Source: Mesodorylaimus sp. YZB2_4
Taxonomy: Eukaryota > Nematoda > Enoplea > Dorylaimida > Dorylaimidae
DNA: 64,000 bases
NCBI GenBank assembly: GCA_030248295.1
Contig: JASANH010001039.1
Coordinates: forward strand, 62,001-126,000
Direction of reading: 5' to 3'
Shown: in pieces, positions 40,094 through 52,229 of the stretch
Layout: the number at the start of each line of letters is the position of its first letter
Position numbering within the stretch: position 1 is the stretch's first letter
Made by a program: the position numbers and the translations under genes
The notes under the pieces: model-generated
The model's input: only the letters and a program-made list of their open reading frames with translations
What the model was told of the DNA's origin: nothing
The model's database searches: none

Positions 40094-43000
40094 ATGGCCT
40101 CACGATCACCAAGTACCCCCGTGTCTTGTCGAAGTTTGGTAATACTGGCGCTACTATTGATCATGGCAGCGTCAATCAATGCTGGGGTGGTGCAAGGTAA
40201 AAAGCAATTTGTCACAAGTGTTTTGGTCACGCGAAAAATGTATTTTAGGTGTTAGAAAAGAAAACGAAACGATGGAACCTAACAAATGCGGAACTGCACA
40301 GTTTTTATGCCAAAATAGTGGTATATGTATTCCTAAAGTATGGGTTTGCGATGGAGATAAAGATTGCATTGATGGAGAGGATGAAGCCAATTGCACTGTG
40401 TGTAAGTGTGACATCATAACATGCTGTGCAAACTCGACTCACGATCATACACCAAAAAGTTCTGAAAGCCAAAAAAATATTTTCAGGGAAATTTTAAACT
40501 TTGCGCGAAAATTTTGTGAGACTGAACAAAGGATGAAAGGAGAATGAGAAGTGCCTGATTGTGAGTCCCCAACACAAATTATAACTGCAGCAGCAACAGT
40601 CGCAAAGTAAACAGTGCTTGAGATTTTTTATATGTCTTTCTAGTAGGAATTTGTATTTTTCTGTTAGCCGTGCTTACCAAATGCGCCAATTTTCTTCGCT
40701 ATGCCGGCCTAAAAACAAGTTTGAGTGTTTTTCTGTGGTTTTGATTCTTCGATGGTAGGTACCTTATCGCCAGGTTTTCACTTCTGTTATCTAAACAACA
40801 ATGACAACAATTTAAATATGCAAGGCTAATAGAAAAACAGAATAAGAGCACGCTTTAGTGAATCATCGCACATAGTAGTAACTGAAGTAACGTGTATCTG
40901 CATACAGACCTATTTCTTGAGTTTTTCAAATTTCAAAGTTGCTTTTGGGGCAGTAATAGGTCATTTCGCCCCCCTCATACATCGCAAAATTTAAATTTCC
41001 CCCTGCGAGCTGCTTTTGACACTTCGACATCGATAAAAAGTCCAGACCGTTCAATCCTGTGCGCGAGTTGCAATGTAAGAAATTTTTGCATACATTTTCT
41101 TAGTTTATGACGACTATTCTTCAGCTACCTTTTAAAAAGGTGAAGTGGAGTATTTGTTTTCCTGCCTGGAAACGCGTAACGCGCACAGATTTTGACATAT
41201 AATTATGTTACTCATGTAAAACTGTCATGCGGAAAAAAGCGGGAAATTCAAATTTTTCGCTAAAGGAGACATGTGCAACGGTCTATAGCTGTAGTCCTTT
41301 TTAGCTTGCTCAAGAAATCAGTATAACTGCGCCAATAGTAGATGCATACCCAAGTCATGGGCATGTGATGGCCAAGATGACTGTGGCGACAATTCGGATG
41401 AACTTCCTAATTTATGCTGTAAGTTGATTAATCACCATGCAGTCCTGCCAGCTACGCTTTAGTGGGCCTTTCAGCTAATCGAACATGCGGGACGGATTCA
41501 TTTTTGTGCACCAATAGTCAGCACTGCATCCCAAAAAGTTGGGTTTGTGATGGAAAAGCAGATTGTCCCGATGGATCGGACGAAGGGGAATGTCGGCCAG
41601 ACTGCACGAATCATGAATTCAGATGTAATAGTGGAAAATGCATATACAAATCTTGGAAATGTGATGGTGAGGACGACTGTGGCGATAATTCTGACGAAGG
41701 ACCATCGTGCAAGTATGCTCGGAATTACACATGCAGCGACACACAGTTCCAGTGTCAGGCAAGCAATCAGTGCATACCGCTTCCATGGCGTTGCGATGGT
41801 CAATTTGATTGCAGTGATCGTAAGTTATTATTACCGCGCTCTTGCAAAGTTGTGTTTATGCAGTATGCAAGATAAGCAAAAACTTAGGTTTTACGATTAT
41901 TACTATTTTACCAAATGACCACTCATGGTAGCAAGCGAATGTGACCATGGCATCCTGATCACCAAAGTCAATGAGCACTGATGCTCATCTTGAAGTGCGA
42001 CTCATAAAGTTCACGCGGCCAAGCAGACTCAAATTCTTACATCAGAAGTGCGCAACACTCAAATGGCCAGATCACATTGATAACATAGCATAGCCGGACA
42101 AAATTTTAATTAAGCTATTGTGGATGCGTCTCGCAAACAGAAACCTCAAATTTCTTACGCATGGGTTCCGCATAGGTCCATGTGCAATGGTGAATAAGCA
42201 TCAACACAAATTAATCAGCTACGATATACCAATGGCAAATTGGTAACAGTAGCATGTTTACGCAGGCTCGGACGAAATAAACTGCTCCACCATTATTCCT
42301 CAAAACACGAAAGACAATTCAACGAAAAAGTGCAACGACTCTTCTGAATTTCAATGCAGTAACGGGACTTGCATTCAAATAACTTCGACATGCGATGGGC
42401 AAATTGATTGTCCAGATGGTACCTTGAAATCAATTCTATACTTCATTTGATATCTTATCAGACTTCTCTTCTTTCAGGTTCAGACGAATTATACTGTAAG
42501 CATAATGGGATTCGAGCTCGTGAGCACTTTGCCCGTTTAAATATTTTAGGCAATCGTAGTCGAAATGAATGCAAACAAGATGAATTCATGTGTGCCAACG
42601 ACCCATTGACTTGCATATCCAAAGAGCTCCGCTGTAATGGCGCGGCAGATTGCGCCAATGCCACTGATGAAATGGGTTGTTCAGGTGGGACATACTGTAT
42701 TCTGATAGCATGCTGGGTGAGCCATAAATAAGTGATCCTTTACTGCTCAGCTGGCTTAATTTTCGAGATAGCGAGGAGAATCACGTGTTATTTTATCCAC
42801 CATTTCGAAATCAGCATGATATTAGAAAACAACAAAATTTTTGAGGTTACTGCTAGTTTTTTAAGTTTTTTACAATCGACACAGTTTTTTGGAACAAAAG
42901 GGCAGCTTGAGACAAGATTGATTGATTCACAGAGCAAATAAATAAAAAGGACTTCTTTTCAGCACCAAAAATTAATCCAGTGGATGTGTGCCAGCAAGTT

Positions 43001-44648
43001 CCGAAAGTTTGTAGCCATGTTTGCCGAAAAAGAGCAAAAGGATATATTTGCGGGTGCTATTTCGGATATAAGCTTAACGATGACAACAGCACGTGTCGCG
43101 CTATGGGTAAGCCTGTGCTTGGATTCATCGCTGAATAGTCACGAAATTATTGCTGATTTAGGTGATCGACCAAAATTATTGATTGCTAGTCGAAGCACGA
43201 TCAGTGAATACGATCTGGAAACAAAGAAGCAAAAAAGCATGCTCGCAGATTCGGCAGTGTCAGTTGGTGTGGACTATTCGAGGAGGCGAAACCTGCTAAT
43301 TTGGTCGGATGTGATAAACGAGAAGATTTACAAGTAAGTTTCTCGCTGTATTGCAGAAGCTATGTCTGGCAGCCACAGGAGAGAAGGCGACCCGCCGTTG
43401 CTGGCTGGACAAAAGCTGCAAATGGAGCAGTGCAAAGCAGGTCTTGCGACTGGCCATGCCGGCCAGACGCAGGAGAGAATGTGAGCACCCTTCGACTGAA
43501 GCAGGCAAGTCTTGCGACTACACCTACGGCTGAAACATCATTCTGAGGCGTTGACGTACTCCCGCCAGGGGGAGAGTATCGATCATTCATTGTTTCCGAC
43601 TCACAAAGGCCCGACTATACCTGCGGCTGAAACATCAACCAGAGTGGTTGACGTCAATAGCCAGGGGAGATCACTGTGTCATTCTCTCCCTTTCTCTCGC
43701 CATGACCCGTCAGGCAGTGAAGCACTATCCACTGGTTTTCTAGGTGCCATCTACCTATGGCAACTGTTCAATGGTGCGGCGATGATATGCAATGCAATAA
43801 GACGATACTGATCGAAGATGTGTCCACACCAGATGGCTTGGCAGTCGACTGGATGCACGACCTGGTGTACTGGACAGATGCTGGCCTGCACACAATTTCT
43901 GTGGCTGATTTTGATGGACTGTATAGAAAAACCTTATTCAACTCCAGTCTGAACAGCCCTCGGGCAATAGCGCTCGATCCGAGGGATGGGTGAGTCAGTA
44001 AGATTTCCCACTGCAAACGAGGAGCTTGATTAGCCTATTTAGGGTAATGTTTTGGACTGATTGGGGAAAAGTGCCGAAAATCGAACGTGCATCGATGGAC
44101 GGCACAAGACGCGAGGTACTAATCAACAGCAGTATTGCATGGCCAAATGGTCTGGCCATCGATTATGTCGGCAGACGCCTGTTTTGGGCTGATGCCAAAC
44201 TAAAGACCATAAGTAGCTGCGACTACGATGGAGGAAACAGAGTGATGGTTTATAAGTCGACAAGTTCTTTGTGGCATCCTTTCGGTCTGGCAGTCTTTGA
44301 AGAACAAGTTTATTGGTCTGATTGGGAAGCCGAGGGAGTTTTTTCTGTCAACAAACGCAGTGGTGTGAGATCAAATGACAGAGCTCTTCTGCTTGTCATG
44401 CAGTCGCCGATGACAGTTCGAGTGTATCACGAACAAAATCAGCCGATGGGTAAGGTCTAAATTGTCCTTAAAATGTGGTAGTATTGTGTAACTTATTTCC
44501 AGGGGCCAATAAATGCGAAAGGTCATCGTGCGATCAGCTTTGTTTGCCAGTACACAATAAAGCGAATAAAAGAAACAATCAACCATACGCGTGTCATTGC
44601 AAAGACGGTGATCACATTGGACCTGATGGATTTGAATGCCTGAAGTAA
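40094..44648 (+). CDS. LDL-receptor-like protein, secreted form (7 LDLa, EGF, YWTD propeller, EGF)
   Basis: Twelve exons join in phase to 715 residues: 40094-40196, 40249-40401, 41305-41418, 41463-41819, 42266-42418, 42478-42495, 42550-42684, 42963-43106, 43162-43333, 43744-43989, 44043-44449, 44503-44648. Exon 1 encodes a signal peptide ([17 protein letters not shown]). Seven LDL-receptor class A modules follow, each with CxxNxxCIPxxWxCDGxxDC-type spacing, for example [20 protein letters not shown]. An EGF-like domain (exon 8), a six-bladed-type YWTD propeller (LIWSD, VYWTD, MFWTD, LFWAD, VYWSD) and a final EGF-like domain complete the LDLR/VLDLR order. Family members bind lipoproteins or other ligands at the cell surface and carry a transmembrane helix and NPxY tail; here an in-frame TAA at 44646 ends the protein before either. 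Exon 6 is an 18-base microexon. Confidence 0.9.
43375..43700 (+). repeat. dispersed hairpin repeat, tandem pair
   Basis: Two cores in LDL-receptor-like intron 9: GCTGAAACATCATTCTGAGG at about 43529 and GCTGAAACATCAACC-AGAG-TGGTTGACG at about 43628, each followed by CCAGGGGGAGA or CCAGGGGAGA, plus shared GGCAAGTCTTGCGACTACACC on the left. Confidence 0.7.
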
Positions 44649-46047
44649 AAAGAAACAATGCCCCTCAGTGACATATTTTTATTTCTTGGGCGAATCGCCT
44701 TCTCTAAAATAGTCTCTGCTTTGAAAACGACTTCAGTTTTTTTCCGATAGCAGCAAAATTGCTCATTAAAAGACGACAAAATGCTCGCCTCTATGATCCT
44801 GATCAGTCAACAAAAAAAGCTGTGGGAGGTCCTGCCTGGAACAACAGTTTACAGCTTTTAGGCAACTTTCCCAAGAACTTTTAAAAATGCATACTAGACA
44901 GCCAGCATTTTTGGTAAATGTACAACGTTGGAGCTAGGAGGTCGGTTCTCTCCTTTCCTCCGTCTGTTTGAGACTGCAACGAAAGCATGAGCCCCAGGCA
45001 CGGAGAATCGGTCGGCCGGGTGAGCGAACGAAACAAGCTCGAGCCAAGCTCCAACAGAGAAGTTTTTGAATGAAGTATGTGTCACTACAGCAGTGCAATG
45101 CAGTGTTTCAGCTATGTGTGGTCCGAAAGGGCTCACAGCCGAATACTAATGCCCGATGGTACGCGACTGCGCACTTGCTTTCGTTGCAGTCACAGAAAAA
45201 GGGACTACCAGACCCAGTTTCACTTTTATCCTCTGTGTTCCCTCATTACAGGCAGGAAGCTGCAAGTTTTCGCTTTGAGAGGAAAATAATTGTTTCACAT
45301 TTTTTTTGTTTCATGGTGGCGACAGAGACGCAAAAACTTGTTTTCACCGTCTGTTATTGGCCTGAAGAAAAAAGTGGTTCGAGAGCCAAAATCAACTGTT
45401 TTATTCTGCCAGCATTTGTTCCAGAGGGGTAGTGTTCCATCTATGAAAGTAAATCTTATGTTTTTTGGTTAGTTATCTCAGACATAACAACTTTCAGGCT
45501 AGATTTGCAGAAACGGATGACTTATTGCTTTAAAAACTGGAAAAAACCTCAGAAAGATTGTTTTAGTGACTCGTTGAAATAAGTTAGCAAGACTCGCTGC
45601 ATGTACTTGCAATAAAAGAAGCGTCTTTGATTATCAAAAAACTTAGCAAGCTTGGCTAGGCATTGTTTTGAGTTGAGGCTCCTTAATCTGTTAAAAGTCG
45701 AACTCAAACCTGGCGTCAGAAACTGGTTAAATATGAACCCAATATTTTCCCTTTTTTTCCTGGCACTAACGATAAGCATGCTGGCACTGAAAAACGTTTT
45801 GATGCATTTCGAGTCACTTTTACTTTCCATAATCCACCTGAAAGAAAGATAAAACCGAAATTACCAGATAACCCTGATTAAACGGTAAATTCAGCAGACA
45901 GAAAAATGCTTGATGCATAATCGAGTTCATCTGATTGAAAAGACCAGCCATAGGCCGCAGAGGCCTGCAGTATTAATCGAGTCGTGAATATCTGAGACCA
46001 GCTCCCTTCTCCTTTATTCCAATCGAAAAAACATAGCGCTTTAAAAA
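44649..46047. other. intergenic, no gene recognised
   Basis: Several short frames (for example 45070-45432) lack splice context or family resemblance. ATTAAA at about 44764 could serve as the poly(A) signal of the LDL-receptor-like gene. No transmembrane-plus-NPxY exon was seen here. Confidence 0.5.
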
Positions 46048-47951
46048 ATGCGTGTGCCTCGCCTTCTCTTGAATTCTGGCTATAGCATCCCTCAAATTGG
46101 GCTTGGTACTCTGCTCACCGAGTCTCATCCCCAGCCCCAAATTATCTATCACGCTGTGTCTGACGCGATCGATGTGGGATACAGGCACATCGATACTGCT
46201 CAGCTGTACGAAAATGAAAAGGAAATCGGGCTGGCCATAGAAAAGGCGATATTATACGGCAAGGTAGGAAGGCTTTTGAAAAAAGTTGTTCTTGAAAAAA
46301 GATTTTTCATATGTTTAATAAGTCAAAAATTTGAATTCGCGCGGACTTTTCATCGATCAGCAGGTTCATGCTGATTAACAAAAATGACGCATAACGTGTG
46401 CGTGACAGGGAAAATGTGTGTATGTGTGACTGAAAAAATCTTTGCTATTTCTGAACATAGCTGTGTCTACAAAAGCAGGAAAGAAATGTCTTTGAAATAG
46501 CTATGTATCTTTGACCAGTCGACTCTTTTTTGCATTTCTCGGCTCTTTTTTGCATTTCCTATTCGATGTCCTGAGGTGTCCTACAGGGCATATTGCATGA
46601 GCTTCTCTTTTCAGGTCGAACGGGAAGATATTTTCTTGACGACCAAAATATGGAACACATGCCACTCTTACCAAAAAGCATGCGATGCTGTTGATGAAAG
46701 ATTGAGGGACCTGCGTGTTAATTATCTCGATTTATGCCTTATCCATTGGCCCATGGGCTATTACGAGGGTGCAGGCCTTCGACCAATCGTGAGTACAGAG
46801 CATCTAGAAACTACGAGTAGTCCAAAAATGGATATCCTACTGGTTTCAGGACAATGAGGGCCGATCTCTATTCTCAGACGTCGATTACATGGAAACCTGG
46901 CTCGCTTTGGAAGATGCCGTGTATTCTGGAAAAATTCGCAGCATAGGATTGTCAAATTTTAATACCCAACAAATCAAACGGGTTCTGAGCATGTGTCGAA
47001 TAAAACCCGCAGTTTTGCAGGCATGAGGTTTCGGTCGATAGTAATTTAGAGTAGCTAAATATCTTTGTTTCAGGTGGAGGCTCATCCATACTTCCAGCAG
47101 AACGACCTACTCCACTGGTGCAGTGAACGAAACATCGTTTTTATGGCCTTTAGCAATCTCGCTAGCAACAATCACAAATATCGAAAACCAGAGCAACCAG
47201 ATTTGTTGAAGGAATGGGACTTAATTCAAATTGGCAAAAATTATAATAAAGTAAAACTTCTCGAGCCATTAAGTCGAACTTGATGGAACCAAAAATTGTA
47301 AAATGTTCGCAGGTGCAAAGGAAAACTCTGTGCAAAATATTAGAGGCGTCTGGCCAACTGGTCAGCAGTGGTCAGCGTCCCACGGATATTTTAATTTGTT
47401 TGTGGCAAGGAAACCTAGCATTGCGAAAAGCACGCACGCACCTCTACAAACTAGGTTTTCAGGTTTCAGGCTTCGAGTTTAAGCTTCCAACTTCGGGATT
47501 AGGGTTTTTTCTTCAAAAAACCCATAAAATCTAGAAGAATTCGAAAATTTCACCGGACTTTTGGCGCTTGCTGACCACTGTTGACCAATTGGTCAGACGC
47601 CTCTGATAAAAAACCTTTTTTGCACCTGGGAACATACTACAATTTTTGATTTTGTCAAGTTCGACTCAAGGGTTGACGATGTTGCCTTGTAGTCTATGGC
47701 GCTTATATAAAAATTTTTAGACGGCAGCTCAAGTAGCATTACGTTGGGGCATTCAAAAAGGCATGGTTATTATACCGAAATCAGTAAGGCGAGCTCGAAT
47801 AGCAGAGAATTTCGATATATTCGACTTCCAGTTAAGACGTGAAGAAATGAGTAGAATCGACAGACTGGATAGAAATATGCGCCTTTTGTGGCTCCATCGC
47901 GATAAAGATCACCCAGATTGGCCATTTCGTGCTGAGCTAAATTCAGAATGA
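46048..47951 (+). CDS. aldo-keto reductase (AKR superfamily)
   Basis: NADPH-dependent reductase of carbonyl substrates, cytosolic. Five exons join in phase 0: 46048-46263, 46615-46788, 46850-47020, 47074-47250, 47721-47951; 322 residues, the normal AKR length. The catalytic tetrad is intact: Asp49 and Tyr54 in [11 protein letters not shown], Lys83 in LTTKIWNT, His116 in LIHWP. The cofactor motif [13 protein letters not shown] is present near the C-terminus, as is GLSNFN. Intron 3 (47021-47073) has a GC donor (CAG|GCATGA); reading on through it gives a stop after one codon, so it must be removed. Intron 4 contains a MITE. Subfamily and substrate cannot be told. AATAAA at 48013 is a likely poly(A) signal. 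Confidence 0.95.
47272..47666. mobile_element. MITE-like element with about 100-base inverted ends (AKR intron 4)
   Basis: The left end AGTCGAACTTGATGG...CCAAAAATTGTA...AGGTGCAAAGG...GGCGTCTGGCCAACTGGTCA is matched in inverse by TGACCAATTGGTCAGACGCC...TTTGCACCTGGG...AATTTTTGATTTTGTCAAGTTCGACT. About 395 bases in total, with no coding capacity. Confidence 0.8.
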
Positions 47952-48012
47952 AAAAATGCATTTTTAAGCACTGATATGTCTTAAGCAGCAGATTTGTCGA
48001 AATATTTTTTAG

Positions 48013-48018
48013 AATAAA
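48013..48018 (+). terminator. candidate poly(A) signal of the aldo-keto reductase
   Basis: AATAAA 62 bases after the stop codon. Confidence 0.5.
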
Positions 48019-50322
48019 AATTCTAGGACTTATTATCATCAAAACTTCCGGCTTTTCTGCAATTTAATTTAAAAGCTCGCGTGGAAAATTTTTAGCAGAA
48101 ATGAGGTGTTCTTAGAATCATCCAAAACTAAATCGCTACTGCTTCCTCGCACATATGATTGATTAGAGTGTGCCTACCGTGCTTATGCATATCATAATTA
48201 TTAGCAGAATTCCGATGTCTCAATGTCAGGATCAGGATCGGGTTCGCGAGAAGTGGTCGGCATGCGGTCAGGGGGAAGGGGGGTCAAAAAATCAAGATTT
48301 TGTGCGGTCGACCTTTATGGATGGCCCCATGGCTCGCTGCGCTCGCCTGTGCTGGAATAAGTAGTTGGCAGTGGCAGCGGCTCCCTCATCCAAATACTTT
48401 TTGCCCCCACCTTTATTCAAAAGATTTTTGTCACAGACCTTTTTCTGACCCCCCACAGGAAGGAAGAATGGGAACAAGGTCTTATTGCATACACATGTTT
48501 ACCTTACGCATTATTGCTGCCATTCAAATAAAGAAAGAGCATGCAACAACGGTGGATGTCGGAAGAAAAATAAGGTGTAGACAAGAGGGTCTCGTTTGTT
48601 TCTCACCCACGATGTGAAGGATTGAAAACACCAACCTTGATAGCGCAAGCAGTTTCAGCAAGGCACATTGTTATGAACACGTTGAACGATCTCGCGACCG
48701 ATGAATCCTTCACGAACGGTCGTCGAGAAACATGCGGACGGTGTAGGATTCTCCATGCGTTGTCAGTGACAGGAACTTGTACATGCGGACATGGGCACGG
48801 AAGTCCGGCATTGAAGTCTTGTTCATTGAAAAAGCTTTTTCAGTTTCCTGAGCTCAGGGGAAATGCATAAATTTGGAATAATTGCGATATCCTTTGTCAA
48901 GGTAGCCATCTCGATTGTGATCCCTGATCCCGCGATCACTGATTAAGAAGGGATTTAACGGGGATTTAACACAGGGAAAGGTATTAGGCGCATCACAGTC
49001 ATGGACGCAGAGTGCAGCGGAAACACAAAGAGGCAGTATCTAGACAGAGGCCAGTCACCCTTATTAGGCTCGAACGCAAAACGCCATGACTGCACAGTAC
49101 AATGCAGGGAAACACCAATGCACACTCGCGATCATCCCCCCCCCCCCCCCAACAACTGCGCCCCCTAGCGATAACTTCTACTTTATCGATTATCTAGCGA
49201 TCCGATCAAAAATCGAATGTAACATTCGCATTAGTTTTCTAGAGCTCGAAATTGTCTACAACTTTCGTGTTGGGGTCGAGGGTGGTCGTAACTAAAAATT
49301 TCGAGAAAATCGGCGAAAACCATTTTCCCACGTTAAAGAAATTATCGATTATCTAACGATCGGATTGAGAATTAAACATAAAATTGATACTCTCTTATAG
49401 AGCTCAAAACGCTCTACAAACTCTATGTTGGCCACAATGCGCCTTACAGCTGGAAATTTCGAGATAATCCACTTGCAACGTTTTGCTGTGTTTGGCTTGC
49501 TGTGTCCGGACGCTTGGCTTTTAGTAGATATTATAGATTCTTGCATAAACTTTTGTGTTTGATCCAATGTTGTCAATTATAGAAAGAGACTGTTTTCTTC
49601 GAGATATCATGGGTTTGTAGAGAAAAAGGTGCTCCTTTTAATGAGCTGCGCCTGAATCTTTTTGACTGCATGTTAGTTGAGCTATCAGGGTTTTTTTCAA
49701 AACCCACATTTTCTGGACACCAAAAATTTTTGAACGGGTCCTGTTCCGTAAATATTGACCTGGCCGTGAAATGATTATCGTTTTCGTGGTCCCCATGGCA
49801 TATATTTTCGAGCTATGTAATAATATATGGGAGCCATTTTTTTAAGGCTGGCCATTTTTTGGTCGAATTAGTCGACTCTTACAGACAGTGCCTCTTAATC
49901 ACATGGTCACTAGATCAAACAGGTGAAAATTTAACATTCCCTCAAACTTTATATTTTCTTTTTTGGTATCGTATTTAAAGCTTTTGCTTAGTGAATCTTG
50001 GCTGAGTGAGCCTACAGTATGTACTGTTCCCTATGTGCGTGGCATGAAAAAGGTAAATGTGTTTCCATGAATAAAAACTCACCACTAGGACAGGATGGTT
50101 TTTTTGCACAGCTTTTTATTAATGTTTTTTATTTTTAAGTGGCTTTTAATGCCTGACTTTGAATTGCTTTTACTGCAAATTGCTTGAAAAAGAAAATAGA
50201 TTGTGTTGCTATTTATCAAAAGCAAAAAAACATGCAGTAGCTTTTCACATTTTTATGAATCTGTGGCTGTGGCATATTATTTTCTTAGACGTTGTGAGCT
50301 TACGTAGCCAAACTGTGTAACC

Positions 50323-50550
50323 ATGTTTGGCAATTTTGAAAATGACCTTCACGACATTGCCTCACGATTGAACGATATTAGCATATGTTTTATTGCATTG
50401 ACTGCATTTATTCCTGTAGCCATCGGAATTGTGATGTGTGCCTCGGGGTGTTACGTGGCTCAGAAACGTAAGGATAAGAGTATGATGGGTCGAAAAGTTG
50501 GGAAAAATGAAAACAGTCTCGTCCCAATGATGCCTAATGAAACAGTTTGA
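50323..50550 (+). CDS. candidate small single-pass membrane protein, 75 residues
   Basis: ATG in a reasonable context (AACCATGT), one strongly hydrophobic segment (ICFIALTAFIPVAIGIVMCA, about residues 21-40) followed by a basic stretch QKRKDKSMMGRK. No homologue recognised. Coding status is uncertain: it could also be the terminal exon of a gene whose other exons were not found. Confidence 0.3.
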   Translation: MFGNFENDLHDIASRLNDISICFIALTAFIPVAIGIVMCASGCYVAQKRKDKSMMGRKVGKNENSLVPMMPNETV

Positions 50551-50725
50551 TGACAGGGCTTCCAGATATCCTCAACATTGAGCGATGTGACTGACGTTAG
50601 AATAGCCTGTAACGTTTTTTATTGTGTCTTGCTGTTATAACATGAGAAACTTGTGACAATGTTTTTGTGATTTGTGACAGCTTAAAATATGCATTTGTCA
50701 ATGATTTTAATTTGCTGGGTTGAAT

Positions 50726-50757
<32 letters not shown>

Positions 50758-50796
50758 CCCTCTGAAGTCCTGTATGCCTGGGGGGGGGGGGGGGGG
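50726..50796 (+). repeat. poly-C (26) and poly-G (17) tracts facing each other
   Basis: C run 50726-50751, 28 other bases, then G run 50780-50796. The two can pair as a hairpin, or each strand can form G-quadruplex. The exact run length is liable to assembly error. Confidence 0.9.
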
Positions 50797-52229
50797 AAAC
50801 CGTTAAGCGGACCATGACTAGCAACTCGTCGGACACATTTTGAGCACAAAGTTTTGCTTTTTTTCTTTTCGGTTTACTCTTTCCTGTCATTCCTGATAAA
50901 AGTGATGCTATCATTACCTCCATACCAGGAGATGTACAGCACACCCGAATACGCAACAGCTGAACTTGCAAGCAGGACCTGTCCGAAAGCCCAAAATCCT
51001 GTTTCCGCAGCAAGGAATAACAAGCAAAGCCATAATTATGAACTTTACTTTAGTAATTGCTGAGATTTCTGGCAACTTTTTACATCACACTGACTCTCTA
51101 GGTCCGGCTTTTTAGTCCAAAAGATAACCTGCAAGCTTAGGCATTAAATTTTTTCTGCTCACAAGGGCAAATCGCGTCGCAGTGCTTTAAGGTTTGCGCG
51201 CGAAATTCAAATAAGAGGGCTTTCCCGCCTTGGGAAATGTAAAGTGCAGAGGATCATTTCACAGACAATGTCACAACAAATTTATGATTCCACTGGGAGC
51301 ATTTCCCCTTTAATCTCGTGTTTTCGTTCTCAAACACAATGCATTTATCGGAGGTTTGATTTTAGGGCTTTCAAAGCTACAGTGGGACATTTTTTCAGAA
51401 AACTGTTTTTTCTCAAACATCAACTTTAGAAGGTTTATCGACCAAATACCATTCGCAGAAAAGATTCTAGAGGGAATTGTTGCTTGAAGTAAGAAAGCCA
51501 AATATGCTTACTAGTTGTCTTGCATTTACTACCCAAAAACTGAATTGTAAAATCTCAAAAATAGCATGAAAATGAAAAATTCAGAACACGATTACACAAC
51601 TGAAATTTTTGGAAGCTGTCAACGTGAAAATGGAAACAGGAAAAACATGGCAGTCCGACAATAGAAATCATAAATCCGCTGTGCACCAGTATAGCGACTT
51701 TTCATTTCGACGAGATATGTTTTCTCCAGCTTTTTTCTCATTTATGCTGGAATAGAATCAAAAGAAGAATGAAAAACCCGGTTTAAGAAAAGGATTTCCA
51801 GGCATTTTTCAGCGTAAATTTTTTTTTCTACATTAATTTTTAGTAGGGTATGGTAAGCATTCTTCTTGATTAGACTCAAGGGTAGGGGTAAGACATGTAA
51901 AGGGGCTCCTGACAGCTTCGGCTTACCAAGCTAAGGAATAACCTTCCTATCCCCCTTTTGTTTAGGCTGTATGCATGGCACAAACATTGAATAGTAATTC
52001 AGGTTCTCCCAGAATGGATCAATTCGTTAATGTTAGACTATGGACCCAGAGACCAGCAAATAAGTTCAATCATCCTGGTCTTATGTTATATGCATGCACT
52101 GTGCATGTTCCGCAAGGGAGTATATAATGTTTTCAGTTTGCATCAGCGTGGTTAAAAAGTTTGGTTGTTGGCAAAAATTAACCTAGGAGGGACTTATTTG
52201 AGAAAATGCGGTGCCCACTTTACCTTGTT

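Larger units (their letters stand above)
47952..52229. other. long intergenic region with one candidate small gene
   Basis: AT-rich, no conserved family recognised. Contains poly-C at about 49136-49150, the C26/G17 pair at 50726-50796 and one plausible small membrane-protein frame at 50323-50550. Confidence 0.4.

Noticed and set aside
50323-50550. Missing membrane-anchor exon of the LDL-receptor-like gene
   Set aside because: The AKR gene lies between, there is no NPxY motif, and the frame has its own good ATG context.
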